From the NCBI GenBank assembly GCA_902541245.1, contig CACBPT010000002.1, positions 39,320 through 103,319 of the forward strand: a stretch of 64,000 nt of DNA, in the 5' to 3' direction. This document shows, in pieces, positions 20,590 to 32,159 of the stretch. The DNA comes from an uncultured SAR86 cluster bacterium (lineage in GTDB: Bacteria > Pseudomonadota > Gammaproteobacteria > Magnimaribacterales > D2472). Made by a program: the position numbers and the translations under genes. The notes below the pieces were generated by a model. It was not told where the DNA came from. It saw nothing but the letters and a program-made list of their open reading frames with translations, and did no database searches. Numbering within the stretch: the first letter of the stretch is position 1; each line of letters begins with the position of its first letter.

Positions 20590-21597
20590 ATGGCAGTAAA
20601 AAATAGAAAATGGATTTTAAAAGATAGACCTTCGGGCTTGGTGAAAGATTCTGATTTTGAACTTGTTACTGAGGTGCTCCCAAAAATTAACAAAGGCGAA
20701 ATACTCCTTGAAAATCTATATCTTTCTTTTGATCCAACTCAAAGAGGTTGGTTGAATGATATGCCTGGGTATCTTCCGCCTGTTCAGATTGGCGAAGTTA
20801 TTCGATCTGGTGGAATAGGTAGAGTGATAGATTCTAATAACCCAGAGTACAAAATTGGTGACCTAACCTTTGGTTTAATAGGTTGGCAAACTCATTGTCT
20901 TATAAAACCTAATGTAGATGAAAGATTCAGGGTAGTTCCTGATTTATTGCCTATTCCTACAATGTTAAATGTTTTGGGTTCAACTGGTATAACCGCATAC
21001 TATGGATTAATTGAGCTTGGAAAACCAAAATCTGGAGAAACAGTTTTAGTATCTGGAGCGGCGGGTGCTACAGGCTCTGTTGTTGTTCAGATTGCAAAAT
21101 TAAAAGGATGTCATGTCATAGGGATTGCAGGAGGTAAAGAAAAATGTGATTGGCTGAAAGATATTGGTGTCGATGAAGTTATTGACTATAAAAATTCTGA
21201 TGTCCATAAAGAATTACCAAAAGTGGTTGAAAATGGAATTGACATATATTTTGATAACGTTGGCGGAAAAATATTGGAAACTGTTCTTGAATTAATCAAT
21301 ATAAATGCTCGTGTTCTGTTGTGCGGAGGAATTTCATCCGGATATGATGCAACCAGACCAGCTGATGGTCCAAACAACCTATTTTCATTGATTATAAAGA
21401 GGGCAAAAATGCAAGGATTTTTGGTTCTAGATTATTTACCCAAATCTGAAAAAGCCCTAGAAGAAATTGCAACCTGGGTTATGGAAGGAAAACTCAAGCA
21501 TAGAGAAGATATTCAAAAAGGAATTGAAAATTGTCCACAAACTTTAAATAGACTCTTTACTGGAGAGAATAAAGGGAAGCAGTTGCTTAAAATTTAA
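20590..21597 (+). CDS. NADP-dependent oxidoreductase (zinc-less MDR, CurA/leukotriene B4 dehydrogenase-like)
   Basis: LSFDPTQRGW, VSGAAGATGSVVVQIAKLKGCHVIGIAGG. Confidence 0.93.
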   Translation: MAVKNRKWILKDRPSGLVKDSDFELVTEVLPKINKGEILLENLYLSFDPTQRGWLNDMPGYLPPVQIGEVIRSGGIGRVIDSNNPEYKIGDLTFGLIGWQTHCLIKPNVDERFRVVPDLLPIPTMLNVLGSTGITAYYGLIELGKPKSGETVLVSGAAGATGSVVVQIAKLKGCHVIGIAGGKEKCDWLKDIGVDEVIDYKNSDVHKELPKVVENGIDIYFDNVGGKILETVLELININARVLLCGGISSGYDATRPADGPNNLFSLIIKRAKMQGFLVLDYLPKSEKALEEIATWVMEGKLKHREDIQKGIENCPQTLNRLFTGENKGKQLLKI

Positions 21598-22193
21598 GAA
21601 GAGTTTTCTGAAATTTTGTTTACTATTTTGGCAAGCATATTCATCCTTTGAGACGCATCAAAAGCCTCAAGCAAAGACTGTTTTTGAATCGGAGTAATGG
21701 GAATTAGCCCAGCTAATTGATAACTAACAGATTCTGCTGACAGCAGATCAATTTCTAAAGGCAAAGATTTTACTTGAGGGTGCTCTTTAAGCTGACTAAG
21801 GACATTAATTAGCTCGGGAAATTGAGCTAAAACTGCTTGATCATCGACTTTAGGCTCAGTTATGGGAGAAATACAGGCATAATGAAGCCCTGATTCAAGT
21901 TGCTCCACTGATTTTATAGAAACTTTTTGACATCCTTTGACAGTAATTCCTAGCAATCCATTAGGCAATTGATTAAAGTCAATTATTTCAACAAAAGTTC
22001 CCTGCGACATAAGACTTTCACCAGATTGATTATTTGTACTCAAAGTGATGACAAAGCCAGTGTCAGTTTTCATACAATTTTTTACCATTGAAAGATATCT
22101 AGGCTCGAAGATTTGAAGTGTTTGTATTGTTCCTGGTAAAACAACTAATCCCAACGGGAAAACTGGAAGTTTATTTGCTTTTGATGAGTTCAA
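21594..22193 (-). CDS. Standalone Lon N-terminal substrate-binding domain protein
   Basis: LPVFPLGLVVLPGTIQTLQIFEPRYLSMV typical LON-N start; no AAA or protease domain. Confidence 0.85.
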   Translation of the reverse strand: MNSSKANKLPVFPLGLVVLPGTIQTLQIFEPRYLSMVKNCMKTDTGFVITLSTNNQSGESLMSQGTFVEIIDFNQLPNGLLGITVKGCQKVSIKSVEQLESGLHYACISPITEPKVDDQAVLAQFPELINVLSQLKEHPQVKSLPLEIDLLSAESVSYQLAGLIPITPIQKQSLLEAFDASQRMNMLAKIVNKISENSS

Positions 22194-23472
22194 TTATTGG
22201 CTCCGATATTTTTTTACTATCTTTATTACTCATAATTAGAATAACATCAAAATTATCTATTTCCTCTTTTAAATCTTCCAATAATAGCTTAATTGAATCA
22301 TACTCAAATTCCTGATTTTTTTTACCTGATAAATTGAGCCAGTAAGATTTTTCCAGAGCAGAAGTGGTGTCATAAAGTTCTTGCCCATGATATCCCTGCG
22401 ACATAGTATTTGAAGCCAGCTCAATGATGCCAATTATTCTCTTAGAAGAAAAACAACTTACAGCAGCTTGAACTGTATGAAGTATTGCGGTGGGATGATG
22501 AGCAAAATCATCTATAACTTGTTTGTTATCATTTTGAAATACTGTTTCAAATCTTCTTTTCACTCCTTTTGATTTTGTTAGAGCTGAAAAAGAGTCTTTT
22601 GGATGAATGCCGTATAAGAAAGCAGCATACATAGCCATGACCGCATTGCTTAGGTTGTGATAACCATGCATTGGAAGATCAACAATATTATATTTTTCGG
22701 AATCATATTTGATTACGCCCTCCTCGATTGCAAGCTGTATATTTTCTTTATCGCCTATTTGATGCAAGTTTGACCAACAACCCATATCTATTAGTTTTAA
22801 AATATTTTTATCTTTGCCATGAAATAAAATGTGACCATTTTCTGGAACTGTTCTCACTGCATGATGAAATTGTTTCAGGATATCTGATAAGTCTTCAAAT
22901 ATGTCCGCATGATCAAATTCAATATTATTTATGATGAAAGTATGAGGATGATAGTGGATGAATTTTGAACGCTTATCAAAAAAGGCTGAATCATATTCAT
23001 CGGCTTCAACGACAAAAAAATTAGATGATCCAAGGCGTGCAGAATTTTTAAATGACTCGCTAACACCTCCAACCAAAAATCCAACATCAATGCCTCTAGC
23101 TTTAAAAATTTCACAAATTAAAAAAGATGTAGAGGTTTTGCCATGTGTTCCGGATACAGCAATTATTGTTTTATCTTGAATAATCTCCCCCAATATTTTT
23201 GGACCCGAAGTATACTCAAGCTTGTGATTGAGGATATGTTCGACAGACGGATTACCTCTGCTTAATGCATTACCAATTACATAAAGGTCGGCAGCAGGCA
23301 AATCAGATTCTTCATAACCCATCACCATATCTACACCTAAGGAATCAAGCTGATCTGACATCGGAGGATAAAATTGCTTATCACTTCCAGAAACTGAATG
23401 CCCTTTTTCAACAAGAATCTGAGCAAGGCCCCCCATGAAGGTGCCACAAATGCCTAAAATATGAATTTTCAT
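22171..23472 (-). CDS. mpl: UDP-N-acetylmuramate:L-alanyl-gamma-D-glutamyl-meso-diaminopimelate ligase
   Basis: MKIHILGICGTFMGGLAQ, VSGTHGKTSTS, EADEYDSAFFDKRSKFIHY; start moved from 23505 to 23472 at MKIHILG. Confidence 0.95.
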   Translation of the reverse strand: MKIHILGICGTFMGGLAQILVEKGHSVSGSDKQFYPPMSDQLDSLGVDMVMGYEESDLPAADLYVIGNALSRGNPSVEHILNHKLEYTSGPKILGEIIQDKTIIAVSGTHGKTSTSFLICEIFKARGIDVGFLVGGVSESFKNSARLGSSNFFVVEADEYDSAFFDKRSKFIHYHPHTFIINNIEFDHADIFEDLSDILKQFHHAVRTVPENGHILFHGKDKNILKLIDMGCWSNLHQIGDKENIQLAIEEGVIKYDSEKYNIVDLPMHGYHNLSNAVMAMYAAFLYGIHPKDSFSALTKSKGVKRRFETVFQNDNKQVIDDFAHHPTAILHTVQAAVSCFSSKRIIGIIELASNTMSQGYHGQELYDTTSALEKSYWLNLSGKKNQEFEYDSIKLLLEDLKEEIDNFDVILIMSNKDSKKISEPIIELIKSK

Positions 23473-23532
23473 TTTTAAATATTTATCGGTAACATTTGTT
23501 ACCATAGACTATATTAATTATTTTATAAACTA

Positions 23533-24774
23533 ATGAAAAAAAATGCCTTTTACGCTCAATCAGGTGGTGTTACATCAGTTATTAATGCCTCTGCCAGTGC
23601 AGTAATTTTAGAAGCAAGAAAATCTCAGAAAATTGGAAAGGTTTTTGCCGCTAAAAATGGTATCCTTGGTGCTTTGAAAGAAGAGTTAATTGATACATCA
23701 AAAGAATCAAAAAAATTTATTGAAAGTCTTCAATTTCGACCTGGAGGAGTATTTGGTTCTTGCAGGTATAAATTAAAAGATATTGATGAAAATATAGAGG
23801 AATATGAAAGATTAATAGAAGTTTTCAAGGCTCACGATATCAGTTATTTTTTTTACAATGGAGGGAATGATTCTGCGGATACCGCCCTCAAAATTTCACA
23901 AATTAGCGATACACTTAACTATCCTCTTCAATGTATTGCAATACCAAAAACTGTTGATAATGATCTTGCGGTTACCGATTGTTGTCCAGGGTTTGGTTCG
24001 GTTGCTAAATACGTTGTTACTTCAACCATTGAAGCAGCATTAGACGTTGAATCAATGTGTGAGACTTCAACTAAAGTTTTTATTCTTGAAGTTATGGGTA
24101 GGCATGCGGGCTGGATCGCTGGATCAAGTTGCCTTGCTCAAAAAAGTTACCCTAACGCTCCACATATTATCCTTCTTCCTGAAGTTAATTTTAATCAACT
24201 AAAGTTTTTAGCAAAAGTAAAAGAAATGGTTAAAAAAAATGGCTTTTGTGTGATTGTTGCATCGGAAGGAGTTAAAGATTCTAAAGGAAAATTTCTAGCT
24301 GAGTCAGGCTCGGTAGATGCATTTGGTCACAGTCAACTTGGAGGTGTTGCACCTTATTTGGCAGGTTTAATTACTAAGAAGTTAAAGATTAAAAATCATT
24401 GGGCTGTAGCTGATTATCTTCAACGAAGTGCAACTCACCTATCATCTGAGTTGGATAGGTCACACGCATATGAAGTAGGCAAAAAAGCAGTTGAATACGC
24501 TGTAAAAGGATTAAATGGAGTTATGCCAATAATTAAAAGAAAAAGTTCATCTCCTTATAAATGGGAGATTGTTTCAGCACCTCTGTCCAAAATTGCAAAT
24601 GTTGAAAAAAAACTCCCTGCAAGATTTATTTCAGCTGATGGATTTGGTATGACAAATAAAGCACGACAATATTTTGAGCCTTTGATTGGAGGAAAATCTA
24701 AGGTAATAAATAATGTAAATTATCAAGCTGGAAAAATGGAAATGGTCCCAAAAAAATTAAATGCCTGGAGATAA
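23533..24774 (+). CDS. 6-phosphofructokinase, predicted pyrophosphate-dependent
   Basis: YNGGNDSADTALKI and PKTVDNDLAVTDCCPGFGS; the GGNDS/PKTVDNDL combination is typical of PPi-PFK. Confidence 0.9.
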   Translation: MKKNAFYAQSGGVTSVINASASAVILEARKSQKIGKVFAAKNGILGALKEELIDTSKESKKFIESLQFRPGGVFGSCRYKLKDIDENIEEYERLIEVFKAHDISYFFYNGGNDSADTALKISQISDTLNYPLQCIAIPKTVDNDLAVTDCCPGFGSVAKYVVTSTIEAALDVESMCETSTKVFILEVMGRHAGWIAGSSCLAQKSYPNAPHIILLPEVNFNQLKFLAKVKEMVKKNGFCVIVASEGVKDSKGKFLAESGSVDAFGHSQLGGVAPYLAGLITKKLKIKNHWAVADYLQRSATHLSSELDRSHAYEVGKKAVEYAVKGLNGVMPIIKRKSSSPYKWEIVSAPLSKIANVEKKLPARFISADGFGMTNKARQYFEPLIGGKSKVINNVNYQAGKMEMVPKKLNAWR

Positions 24775-25248
24775 AGCATTTAGATGATTTATGATCCTTT
24801 TTAATTCGTTTTTCAAAATTGTTTTATCTTCATCATTTAAAAAAGAGCCAAAATAAAAACGCCTGCCCTTTGATTGAAAACAAAATTCATCAGAATTGTA
24901 TTGGTTCTTTTCTACTTCAAGGACAACAAAACTTCTATATTCTTCCCAAGTTTTTTCTTTAATTAGCCTGCCCCTCTCTAATTTAATTTTTTCATTTGAA
25001 ATATAAACAACTTCTTTTTGTTGACTCCAACGAAAACTAATATAAAAACAAGTTAATACTATTATTACCTCTAATCCTGCAAAGGGAAGAATTAATCCAG
25101 CGCCCATTATGAAAAAAAATACTCCAATGGATAAACATATGAAGGCCAAACTGCCTAAAAAAATTACTCTATTCCACCCTCTCAATGAATAATTGGGAGA
25201 AATCTCAATTAAAAAATTATTTTCTGTGGTTTCTTGAATCTTAATCAT
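24757..25248 (-). CDS. DUF2244-like membrane protein
   Basis: Two adjacent N-terminal TM helices and W/R-rich C-terminus (GRRFYFGSFLNDEDK). Confidence 0.6.
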   Translation of the reverse strand: MIKIQETTENNFLIEISPNYSLRGWNRVIFLGSLAFICLSIGVFFFIMGAGLILPFAGLEVIIVLTCFYISFRWSQQKEVVYISNEKIKLERGRLIKEKTWEEYRSFVVLEVEKNQYNSDEFCFQSKGRRFYFGSFLNDEDKTILKNELKRIINHLNALSPGI

Positions 25249-25254
25249 ATTACA

Positions 25255-26466
25255 ATGATGCCTATTATGGTCACTCGAACAGATTTTAACCGATATATGA
25301 TGCCGACATACAATCCGGCATCTTTTATACCATCAAAAGCTAAAGGCTCCTTGGTGTGGGATAAAAAAAATAAAAAATACATAGACTTTGCTTCTGGAAT
25401 TGCAGTTTCTAGCTTGGGGCATTGTCATCCAGAACTGAATAAAGCATTAGTCGATCAATCAAAAAAAATGTGGCATCTTTCCAATGTTTTAATGAATGAG
25501 CCAGCAATAAGATTGGCTAAAATTTTTTGCAAACATACCTTTGCAGAAAAAGTCTTTTTTGCTAATTCTGGTGCAGAGGCAGTTGAAGGCGCAATTAAAA
25601 CTGCTAGAAAATTTGCATATGAAAATATAAGTAAAAAGAAAAATGGAATAGTATCCTTCTCCGATGCTTTTCATGGTCGAACCATGATGGCAATTGCCCT
25701 GAATGGATCTGAGAGATTTGTTAAAGGCTTTGGACCAATGCCAGGTGGAATCAAAAATCATCCTTTTAATGAAACGAAGAATTTAGAAAAGGCAATTACA
25801 AAAAACACTGCGGCAGTAATCATAGAACTAGTTCAAGGTGAAGCTGGAATCATTAAAGCAAAAAAAGACTTCATTCAAAAGATTAAAAAGCTATGCAAAG
25901 AAAATAAAGTTCTAATAATCGTGGATGAAGTTCAATCAGGGGCTGGAAGAACAGGAACCTTGTTTGCTTATGAACAATTTGGCGTTAAGCCAGATATCAT
26001 GTGCTGCGCCAAAGGTATTGGTGGAGGAATTCCAATTGCAGCTGTCTTAACTACAACTAAAATAGCCAAAAGCATGGAAATAGGATCCCATGGAACTACA
26101 TTTGGGGGTAATCCACTAGCATGTGCAGTAGCTGAAAAAGTAATGACTCTGCTTACAAAAAAAATGTTACTAAATGGTGTTAAGAAAAAAGAAAAAATCT
26201 TTTTAAGAGAATTACAGAGTATCAACAAAGATCATAAGTGTTTTAGTGCCATTAGAAGTTCTGGGCTTTGGATAGGTTGTAAATTAAACGTTACAGAAAA
26301 TTTTAATTTAGATACTGTAATGAGAGCCTGTTATGAAAACGGCCTAATGATACTTAAAGCAAATGATAATACTATTAGAATAGCGCCAAGCCTTATTATT
26401 GCTGATAGTTTAATCTTAAAAGGATTGAAAATTTTGAGAACTGTTATTCAGGAGCAGCATCCTTAG
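25255..26466 (+). CDS. argD: Acetylornithine/succinyldiaminopimelate aminotransferase
   Basis: [48 protein letters not shown]; start in 25234-25270 is uncertain. Confidence 0.92.
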   Translation: MMPIMVTRTDFNRYMMPTYNPASFIPSKAKGSLVWDKKNKKYIDFASGIAVSSLGHCHPELNKALVDQSKKMWHLSNVLMNEPAIRLAKIFCKHTFAEKVFFANSGAEAVEGAIKTARKFAYENISKKKNGIVSFSDAFHGRTMMAIALNGSERFVKGFGPMPGGIKNHPFNETKNLEKAITKNTAAVIIELVQGEAGIIKAKKDFIQKIKKLCKENKVLIIVDEVQSGAGRTGTLFAYEQFGVKPDIMCCAKGIGGGIPIAAVLTTTKIAKSMEIGSHGTTFGGNPLACAVAEKVMTLLTKKMLLNGVKKKEKIFLRELQSINKDHKCFSAIRSSGLWIGCKLNVTENFNLDTVMRACYENGLMILKANDNTIRIAPSLIIADSLILKGLKILRTVIQEQHP

Positions 26467-28732
26467 TTTTTTCTATCTCTTCCAGCTTGATCATTCCATT
26501 ATATCCTGTTGGCAGCACTCTACCTCGCTTTGCTCTAGAGGTAATGTACTCCTCCAGCTCTTTAATCGTCCAAGTTTTACCTCCAGTTTTTCCTTCATGA
26601 TAAATATGAAGTTTACTATCCTCAGCTAAGCAGCAAACATCCATCATAAATTCAGACTTTTCTTTGAAAGCTTTAGTTGAGATGCTGATTAATTTATTTC
26701 CCCTTCCTTTTGGCAAAACAGGCAATTCCTCAATTGGAAAAATTAACATTTTATTACTGACTTTGCCTTTATTGTCCTGCGTCGAAAAAGTTGCAGCAAC
26801 AAATTTATGATTATCATTAATTGTAACTGGAGAGATAACATTAGATCCTTCCGGAACCCTCATAAATTGCTTACCTTTTTTTTGATTAGAAATTGCATTA
26901 GATAGAGTGCTTATAAAACCAAATCCAGCAGAATTAGAAATTAATATTTTTGAATCATCTGTTCCAATTGCCACGCCTTCAAAAGTAACTCCTGATTCAG
27001 AAATAACCCGCCCAGTTATAGGCTCTCCCATGCCTCTTGCAGATGGCAAGGAGTGTGCCTGCAATGAATAAGCCTTACCGCCTGAATCAAAAAACACAGC
27101 TGTTTGATTATTTCTTCCTTTAGCAAAATGTTGTAATTTATCATCTCCTCTGTATGTAAGATTGCTTGCTTCGACATCATGTCCTTTAGCAGATCTGATC
27201 CAACCCGCCTCTGATAAAATGATTGTTACAGCTTCTGATGTAACCATTTCTTCTTCTGAGAATGCTTTAGCATCTGAAGAAGACTCAATTGGAGCATTTC
27301 TTTCATCTCCAAATTTATTTTTAATTTCTTTAAGCTCTCTTTTAATGTAAGTTTTTAACCTAGCTTTGGATTTTATAATTTTCTCAAGCTCTGCTCGTTC
27401 CTTTTCTAGCTCATACCTTTCTTCCTCAAGCTTAATTTGCTCAAGCTTTGCTAACTGTCTGAGCCGTATTTCTAAAATAGCATTGGTTTGGATCTCTGAA
27501 ATTTTAAAAATTTTCATTAATTCTTTTTTTGGATCATCACTATTTCTTATAATCTTTATCACCTTGTCAAGATCAAAATATACAATTAATAAACCCTCTA
27601 ATACATGAATTCTGTCATCTACTTGATCAAGCCTATGTTCCAATTTCCTTAAAACTGTTTGCTGTCTGAATTTCAGCCATTCTGAAACTAGATCTTTAAG
27701 TGCAAAGACTCTTGGGGAACCTTTTAAACTTATTAAATTGATGTTTACGCGGTAATTTTTTTGCAGATCGGTTGTTGCATAAAGATGATTCATAACTTCA
27801 GAGGCACTAATTCTGTTAGATTTTAATGAGATGACTAGCCTTACAGGCTCTTTATGATCTCCTTCATCCCTCAAATCAACTACCATTGGCAGTTTCTTTT
27901 TTTGCATTTGATCTGCAATTTGTTCTAGAATTTTTGATCCAGAAGCTTGATGTGGCAATGCTCTGACAATAATGTCATTACCCTCAGACTCCCAATGAGC
28001 TCTCACTTTAAAGCCACCCCTCCCAGTTTCATACATTTCTTTTAGCTCTTCTGACGAAACAATGATTGGAGCAGGATTGCTAAAATCAGGACCCTTAATA
28101 AATTTTAATAAATCTTTCGTGCTTGATTTTGGATGATCTAAAACATGAATGGCAGCATCAAGCACTTCATTTAAATTATGAGAAGGAATGTCAGTCGCCA
28201 TTCCAACAGCTATTCCAGTAGTTCCATTTAATAAAATACTTGGTATCTTTGCTGGCAATAAAGTTGGCTCCAATAAAGAACCATCAAAATTAGGTTGCCA
28301 GTCTACAGTACCTAGTTTTAACTCCGACAGAAGTAAGTCAGCAAATCCAGTAAGTTTTGATTCTGTATAACGCATTGCTGCAAAAGACTTTGGGTCATCT
28401 TGGGTACCCCAATTTCCTTGTCCATCCACAAGGGGGTATCTAAAAGAAAAATGCTGCGCCATCAAGACCATTGCCTCATAAGCAGCGCTGTCTCCATGAG
28501 GATGGAATTTGCCTATGACATCTCCAACAGTCCTTGCAGATTTTTTATATTTTGAACTTGCATTCAAACCTAATTCACTCATAGCATATAAAATTCTTCT
28601 TTGAACAGGTTTCATGCCGTCCCCAATGTGCGGCAATGCACGATCTAAAATGACATACATTGAATAGTTTAAATATGATTCCTCAGCGTAATCTTTAAGG
28701 CTTATTGAACTGAGGTTTTTATTAATGTTCAT
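26444..28732 (-). CDS. parC: DNA topoisomerase IV subunit A
   Basis: [52 protein letters not shown]. Confidence 0.96.
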   Translation of the reverse strand: MNINKNLSSISLKDYAEESYLNYSMYVILDRALPHIGDGMKPVQRRILYAMSELGLNASSKYKKSARTVGDVIGKFHPHGDSAAYEAMVLMAQHFSFRYPLVDGQGNWGTQDDPKSFAAMRYTESKLTGFADLLLSELKLGTVDWQPNFDGSLLEPTLLPAKIPSILLNGTTGIAVGMATDIPSHNLNEVLDAAIHVLDHPKSSTKDLLKFIKGPDFSNPAPIIVSSEELKEMYETGRGGFKVRAHWESEGNDIIVRALPHQASGSKILEQIADQMQKKKLPMVVDLRDEGDHKEPVRLVISLKSNRISASEVMNHLYATTDLQKNYRVNINLISLKGSPRVFALKDLVSEWLKFRQQTVLRKLEHRLDQVDDRIHVLEGLLIVYFDLDKVIKIIRNSDDPKKELMKIFKISEIQTNAILEIRLRQLAKLEQIKLEEERYELEKERAELEKIIKSKARLKTYIKRELKEIKNKFGDERNAPIESSSDAKAFSEEEMVTSEAVTIILSEAGWIRSAKGHDVEASNLTYRGDDKLQHFAKGRNNQTAVFFDSGGKAYSLQAHSLPSARGMGEPITGRVISESGVTFEGVAIGTDDSKILISNSAGFGFISTLSNAISNQKKGKQFMRVPEGSNVISPVTINDNHKFVAATFSTQDNKGKVSNKMLIFPIEELPVLPKGRGNKLISISTKAFKEKSEFMMDVCCLAEDSKLHIYHEGKTGGKTWTIKELEEYITSRAKRGRVLPTGYNGMIKLEEIEKTKDAAPE

Positions 28733-28734
28733 AA

Positions 28735-30624
28735 CTAAACGCTTACAATTTTGCCTCTTTTTTCAAGCCATTCTTTACGGGCTCCAGCATTCTTTTTTGA
28801 TAACAATAGATCCATCATGCTATTTACATTATCAGATGAGGTTATAGTTAACTGAACTAATCTTCTAGTTTGAGGATCCATAACTGTTTCTCGTAATTGA
28901 GATGGATTCATCTCTCCCAAACCTTTAAATCTTTGAATATCAATTTTTGGTTTGCCAGCTTTTGTTTTTAATTTTTTCACTATTGAGTCTTTCTCATCTT
29001 CGTCTAAAGCGTAAAACACTTCCTTTGCACAATCTATTCTAAATAAAGGTGGCATTGCCACAAAAATATGTCCAGCTTGAATTAATGGTTTGTAATGCCT
29101 TAAAAAAAGGGCGCACAGTAAGGTAGCAATGTGAAGGCCATCTGAATCTGCATCAGCTAAAATACATATTTTCCCATAGCGAAGTGATTCAATGTCCGAG
29201 CTACCTGGATTAACTCCGATCGCCGTAGCAATATCTTTGATTTCAGCAGATTTGATAATCTCTGTGCTCTCAAGGTCCCAAGTATTTAAAATTTTACCTC
29301 TTAAGGGCATGATTGCTTGAAATTTTCTTTCTCTAGACTGCTTAGCGGAGCCACCTGCTGAATCTCCCTCTACAAAAAATAGTTCTGTTTCAGATAAATC
29401 AGTGCTGTTACAGTCTGATAGTTTGCCTGGAAGAGCTGGACCCTGAAAAGATTTCTTTCGGTCAACAACTTTCGTTTCTTTTGTTCTAGCTTGAGCTGAA
29501 GCAATAGCTAGCTCTGCTAATTTTTCACCCTCCTCTGTATGCTGATTGAACCAAATACTTAAGATATCTTTTGTTGTAGAGTAAACAAAAGTTTGATGAT
29601 CCTTTGAATCTAATCTCTCTTTAGTTTGCCCAGCGAATTGTGGATTCGTTAATTTTGAGGAAACGACAAAAGTACTGTGCTGCACTACGTCATCAGCTGT
29701 TATCTTCAATCCTTTTGGAATTAAATTTCTAAATTCACAAAACTCTTTGACTGACTCAAGTAAGCCTGCTTTAAATCCATTCAAATGAGATCCTCCTTGT
29801 GCGGTTGGAATAAGGTTGACATAAGATTCATTCATTAGATTCTTTACAGGCTTAGTTGACCAATTCAAGACAAAGTCTAACGCGTTATCATCTCCTGATT
29901 TGCTACAAGAAATTGATTCTTCTAATAGTAGCTCAAGATCTTCAGAAGATTCTGATAAATAAGAAATGAGACCACTTTCATAATTCCATAGTATTTTTTC
30001 ATTTTTTTTCTCATCAAAATATTCAACAGTTAGGCCGGAACAGAGCACTGCTTTTGCTTTAAGTAAATGCTTAAGATTTGATTTATCAATTTTTGTTGTT
30101 TCAAAATATTGATCATCGGGAAGAAAATTTATAGCTGTTCCTGTATTCCTTGCTCCAATATCTCCAACTTTTTTAAGGTCAGAAATTTTTTCGCCACCAT
30201 TGAAATTCATCTCAAATTTATGGCCATCCCTTTTAATTTCAACAGATAATTTTTTTGACAGAGCATTAACAACTGAAACGCCAACGCCATGCAAGCCACC
30301 AGAAAAATTGTAATCCTCACCTGAAAATTTTGCACCAGCATGCAACTTGCACATAATAAGCTCAACGCCTGAAACCTTATGTTCAGGATGAATATCTACT
30401 GGCATTCCTCTTCCGTCATCAATCACTGAAATGTAACCATCCTTATGAATATTAACTTTAATCTTTGAGCAATGACCAACTAAAGCCTCGTCAATAGAAT
30501 TATCAAGAACTTCCTGTATTAAATGGTTTGGCTTAGAGGTGTCTGTATACATGCCCGGTCTTTTTCTGACCGGATCTAAGCCTGATAGAACTTCTATCGA
30601 CTCAGAATCATAGTTTTTAGCCAA
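28735..30624 (-). CDS. parE: DNA topoisomerase IV subunit B
   Basis: [59 protein letters not shown]. Confidence 0.96.
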   Translation of the reverse strand: MAKNYDSESIEVLSGLDPVRKRPGMYTDTSKPNHLIQEVLDNSIDEALVGHCSKIKVNIHKDGYISVIDDGRGMPVDIHPEHKVSGVELIMCKLHAGAKFSGEDYNFSGGLHGVGVSVVNALSKKLSVEIKRDGHKFEMNFNGGEKISDLKKVGDIGARNTGTAINFLPDDQYFETTKIDKSNLKHLLKAKAVLCSGLTVEYFDEKKNEKILWNYESGLISYLSESSEDLELLLEESISCSKSGDDNALDFVLNWSTKPVKNLMNESYVNLIPTAQGGSHLNGFKAGLLESVKEFCEFRNLIPKGLKITADDVVQHSTFVVSSKLTNPQFAGQTKERLDSKDHQTFVYSTTKDILSIWFNQHTEEGEKLAELAIASAQARTKETKVVDRKKSFQGPALPGKLSDCNSTDLSETELFFVEGDSAGGSAKQSRERKFQAIMPLRGKILNTWDLESTEIIKSAEIKDIATAIGVNPGSSDIESLRYGKICILADADSDGLHIATLLCALFLRHYKPLIQAGHIFVAMPPLFRIDCAKEVFYALDEDEKDSIVKKLKTKAGKPKIDIQRFKGLGEMNPSQLRETVMDPQTRRLVQLTITSSDNVNSMMDLLLSKKNAGARKEWLEKRGKIVSV

Positions 30625-30822
30625 TTTTGTTTCCTAATGCTTTTAAACTTTCAACTAATATTCTACTCTAAGTAAATTAAAAGAATTGTATAAATTAATA
30701 GATTTTAGGAGATTTATTTACAATAGATTAAAATAATAACTACAGTATTTATATGTAAAGTTAACTTGACATATACACTGCATTTAAGTTCTAATGTGAG
30801 CGCTGTAAACATTAAATAAACT

Positions 30823-32154
30823 ATGATTAAATATATATTGATTGCAATCCTTCTTTGTCAGAGTGAGAGCAGCTTAGCTGATAGTCTTTTAGATATATAT
30901 AATGATGCCTTAGAAAATGACCCTCAATATAAATCTGCAGAATTTTCATATTTATCTGGCAAGGAAATTAAAGTTCAAGGTAGAGCTGGTTTACTTCCAA
31001 ATATTTCAATTAGCGCTCAAACTAATTGGAACGAATACTACCAAAATGGAAACCTTCAAAATGAATATAATAATTTCAATACTTCTGCTCGTTTAACTCA
31101 ACCATTAATCCGACTTGATACATGGTTTAAATATCGCCAATCCAAATTTCTTACAGATGCCGCAGAGGCCGATTTTGCATATTCACAGCAAGCACTAATA
31201 GTCAGAACAGCAGAACTTTATTTTAATGTTTTAAGAGCTATTGATAATTTGAGTGCTGCTAAGTCAGAAGAAAAAGCAATAAAAAAACAATTAGATCAAA
31301 TAAGGCAGAGGTATGAAGTAGGACTCTCCGCAGTAACAGAAGTTCAAGAAGCTCAGTTAGCATTTGATCTTAGCCTTGCTGCAAGAATAAGAATTGAAGG
31401 AGAAGTTTATACAACAAAAGAGTCTTTAAACGCATTGGTTGGAAGAGAAATAATTTCTATTGATGGCCTTATTAATGACTTAAATGTTTCTAATCCAATC
31501 CCTGCGTCAAAAGAAGAATGGGCAAGAAAGGCTGTAAAAAATAATTTTAGGCTACAAGCTGCAAATCTAAGAAAGTTTGCATCAAAAAATAATGCTAGAA
31601 GCGTAGCATCTAACCATTTACCAAAAGTTGACATCGTAGGAACTCAGTCAGAGTCAGAAACTAATCAATATTCTTTTGACGGGCTCAACACTGGGGGTGC
31701 TTTTAACATCACAGTCCCAGATGAAACTCAGCGTGATACCTATAGTCTGCAACTTTCAATGCCAATTTTTCAAGGTGGAGCTGTATTATCAAGAACTAAA
31801 CAGGCATATGCAGAGTCAAATAAGTCATCTGAAGATGCCCTATTTACGGAAAGAAGTGTCATTCAAGATGTTAGAAGTCAGTACTCAAACGTTATTACAT
31901 TGGTGGCAAATCTAAGAGCACAAAAACAAGCAGTAGTCTCAGCTTCAAGTGCCCTAGAGGCAACAAGGGTTGGATATGAAGTTGGTACCAGAAATATTGT
32001 TGATTTGCTCCAAGCAGAAAAAAACTTATATAGTGCTGAACGAAATCTTTCAAATGCAAAATATGATTATTTAATTACAACTCTTCGCTTGCATTTAGCT
32101 GCTGGGACTCTTGCTCCTGAAAATTTAGTTGAGATTAATAACTTACTTGGCTAG
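30823..32154 (+). CDS. tolC: TolC-type outer membrane efflux protein
   Basis: Signal peptide; LLDIYNDALENDPQYKSAE, VGLSAVTEVQEAQ, VGTRNIVDLLQAEKNLYSAERN. Confidence 0.93.
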   Translation: MIKYILIAILLCQSESSLADSLLDIYNDALENDPQYKSAEFSYLSGKEIKVQGRAGLLPNISISAQTNWNEYYQNGNLQNEYNNFNTSARLTQPLIRLDTWFKYRQSKFLTDAAEADFAYSQQALIVRTAELYFNVLRAIDNLSAAKSEEKAIKKQLDQIRQRYEVGLSAVTEVQEAQLAFDLSLAARIRIEGEVYTTKESLNALVGREIISIDGLINDLNVSNPIPASKEEWARKAVKNNFRLQAANLRKFASKNNARSVASNHLPKVDIVGTQSESETNQYSFDGLNTGGAFNITVPDETQRDTYSLQLSMPIFQGGAVLSRTKQAYAESNKSSEDALFTERSVIQDVRSQYSNVITLVANLRAQKQAVVSASSALEATRVGYEVGTRNIVDLLQAEKNLYSAERNLSNAKYDYLITTLRLHLAAGTLAPENLVEINNLLG

Positions 32155-32159
32155 CAGAT

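Noticed and set aside
25489-25761. 90-aa minus-strand ORF
   Set aside because: Antisense to argD; Cys/Phe-rich shadow translation.
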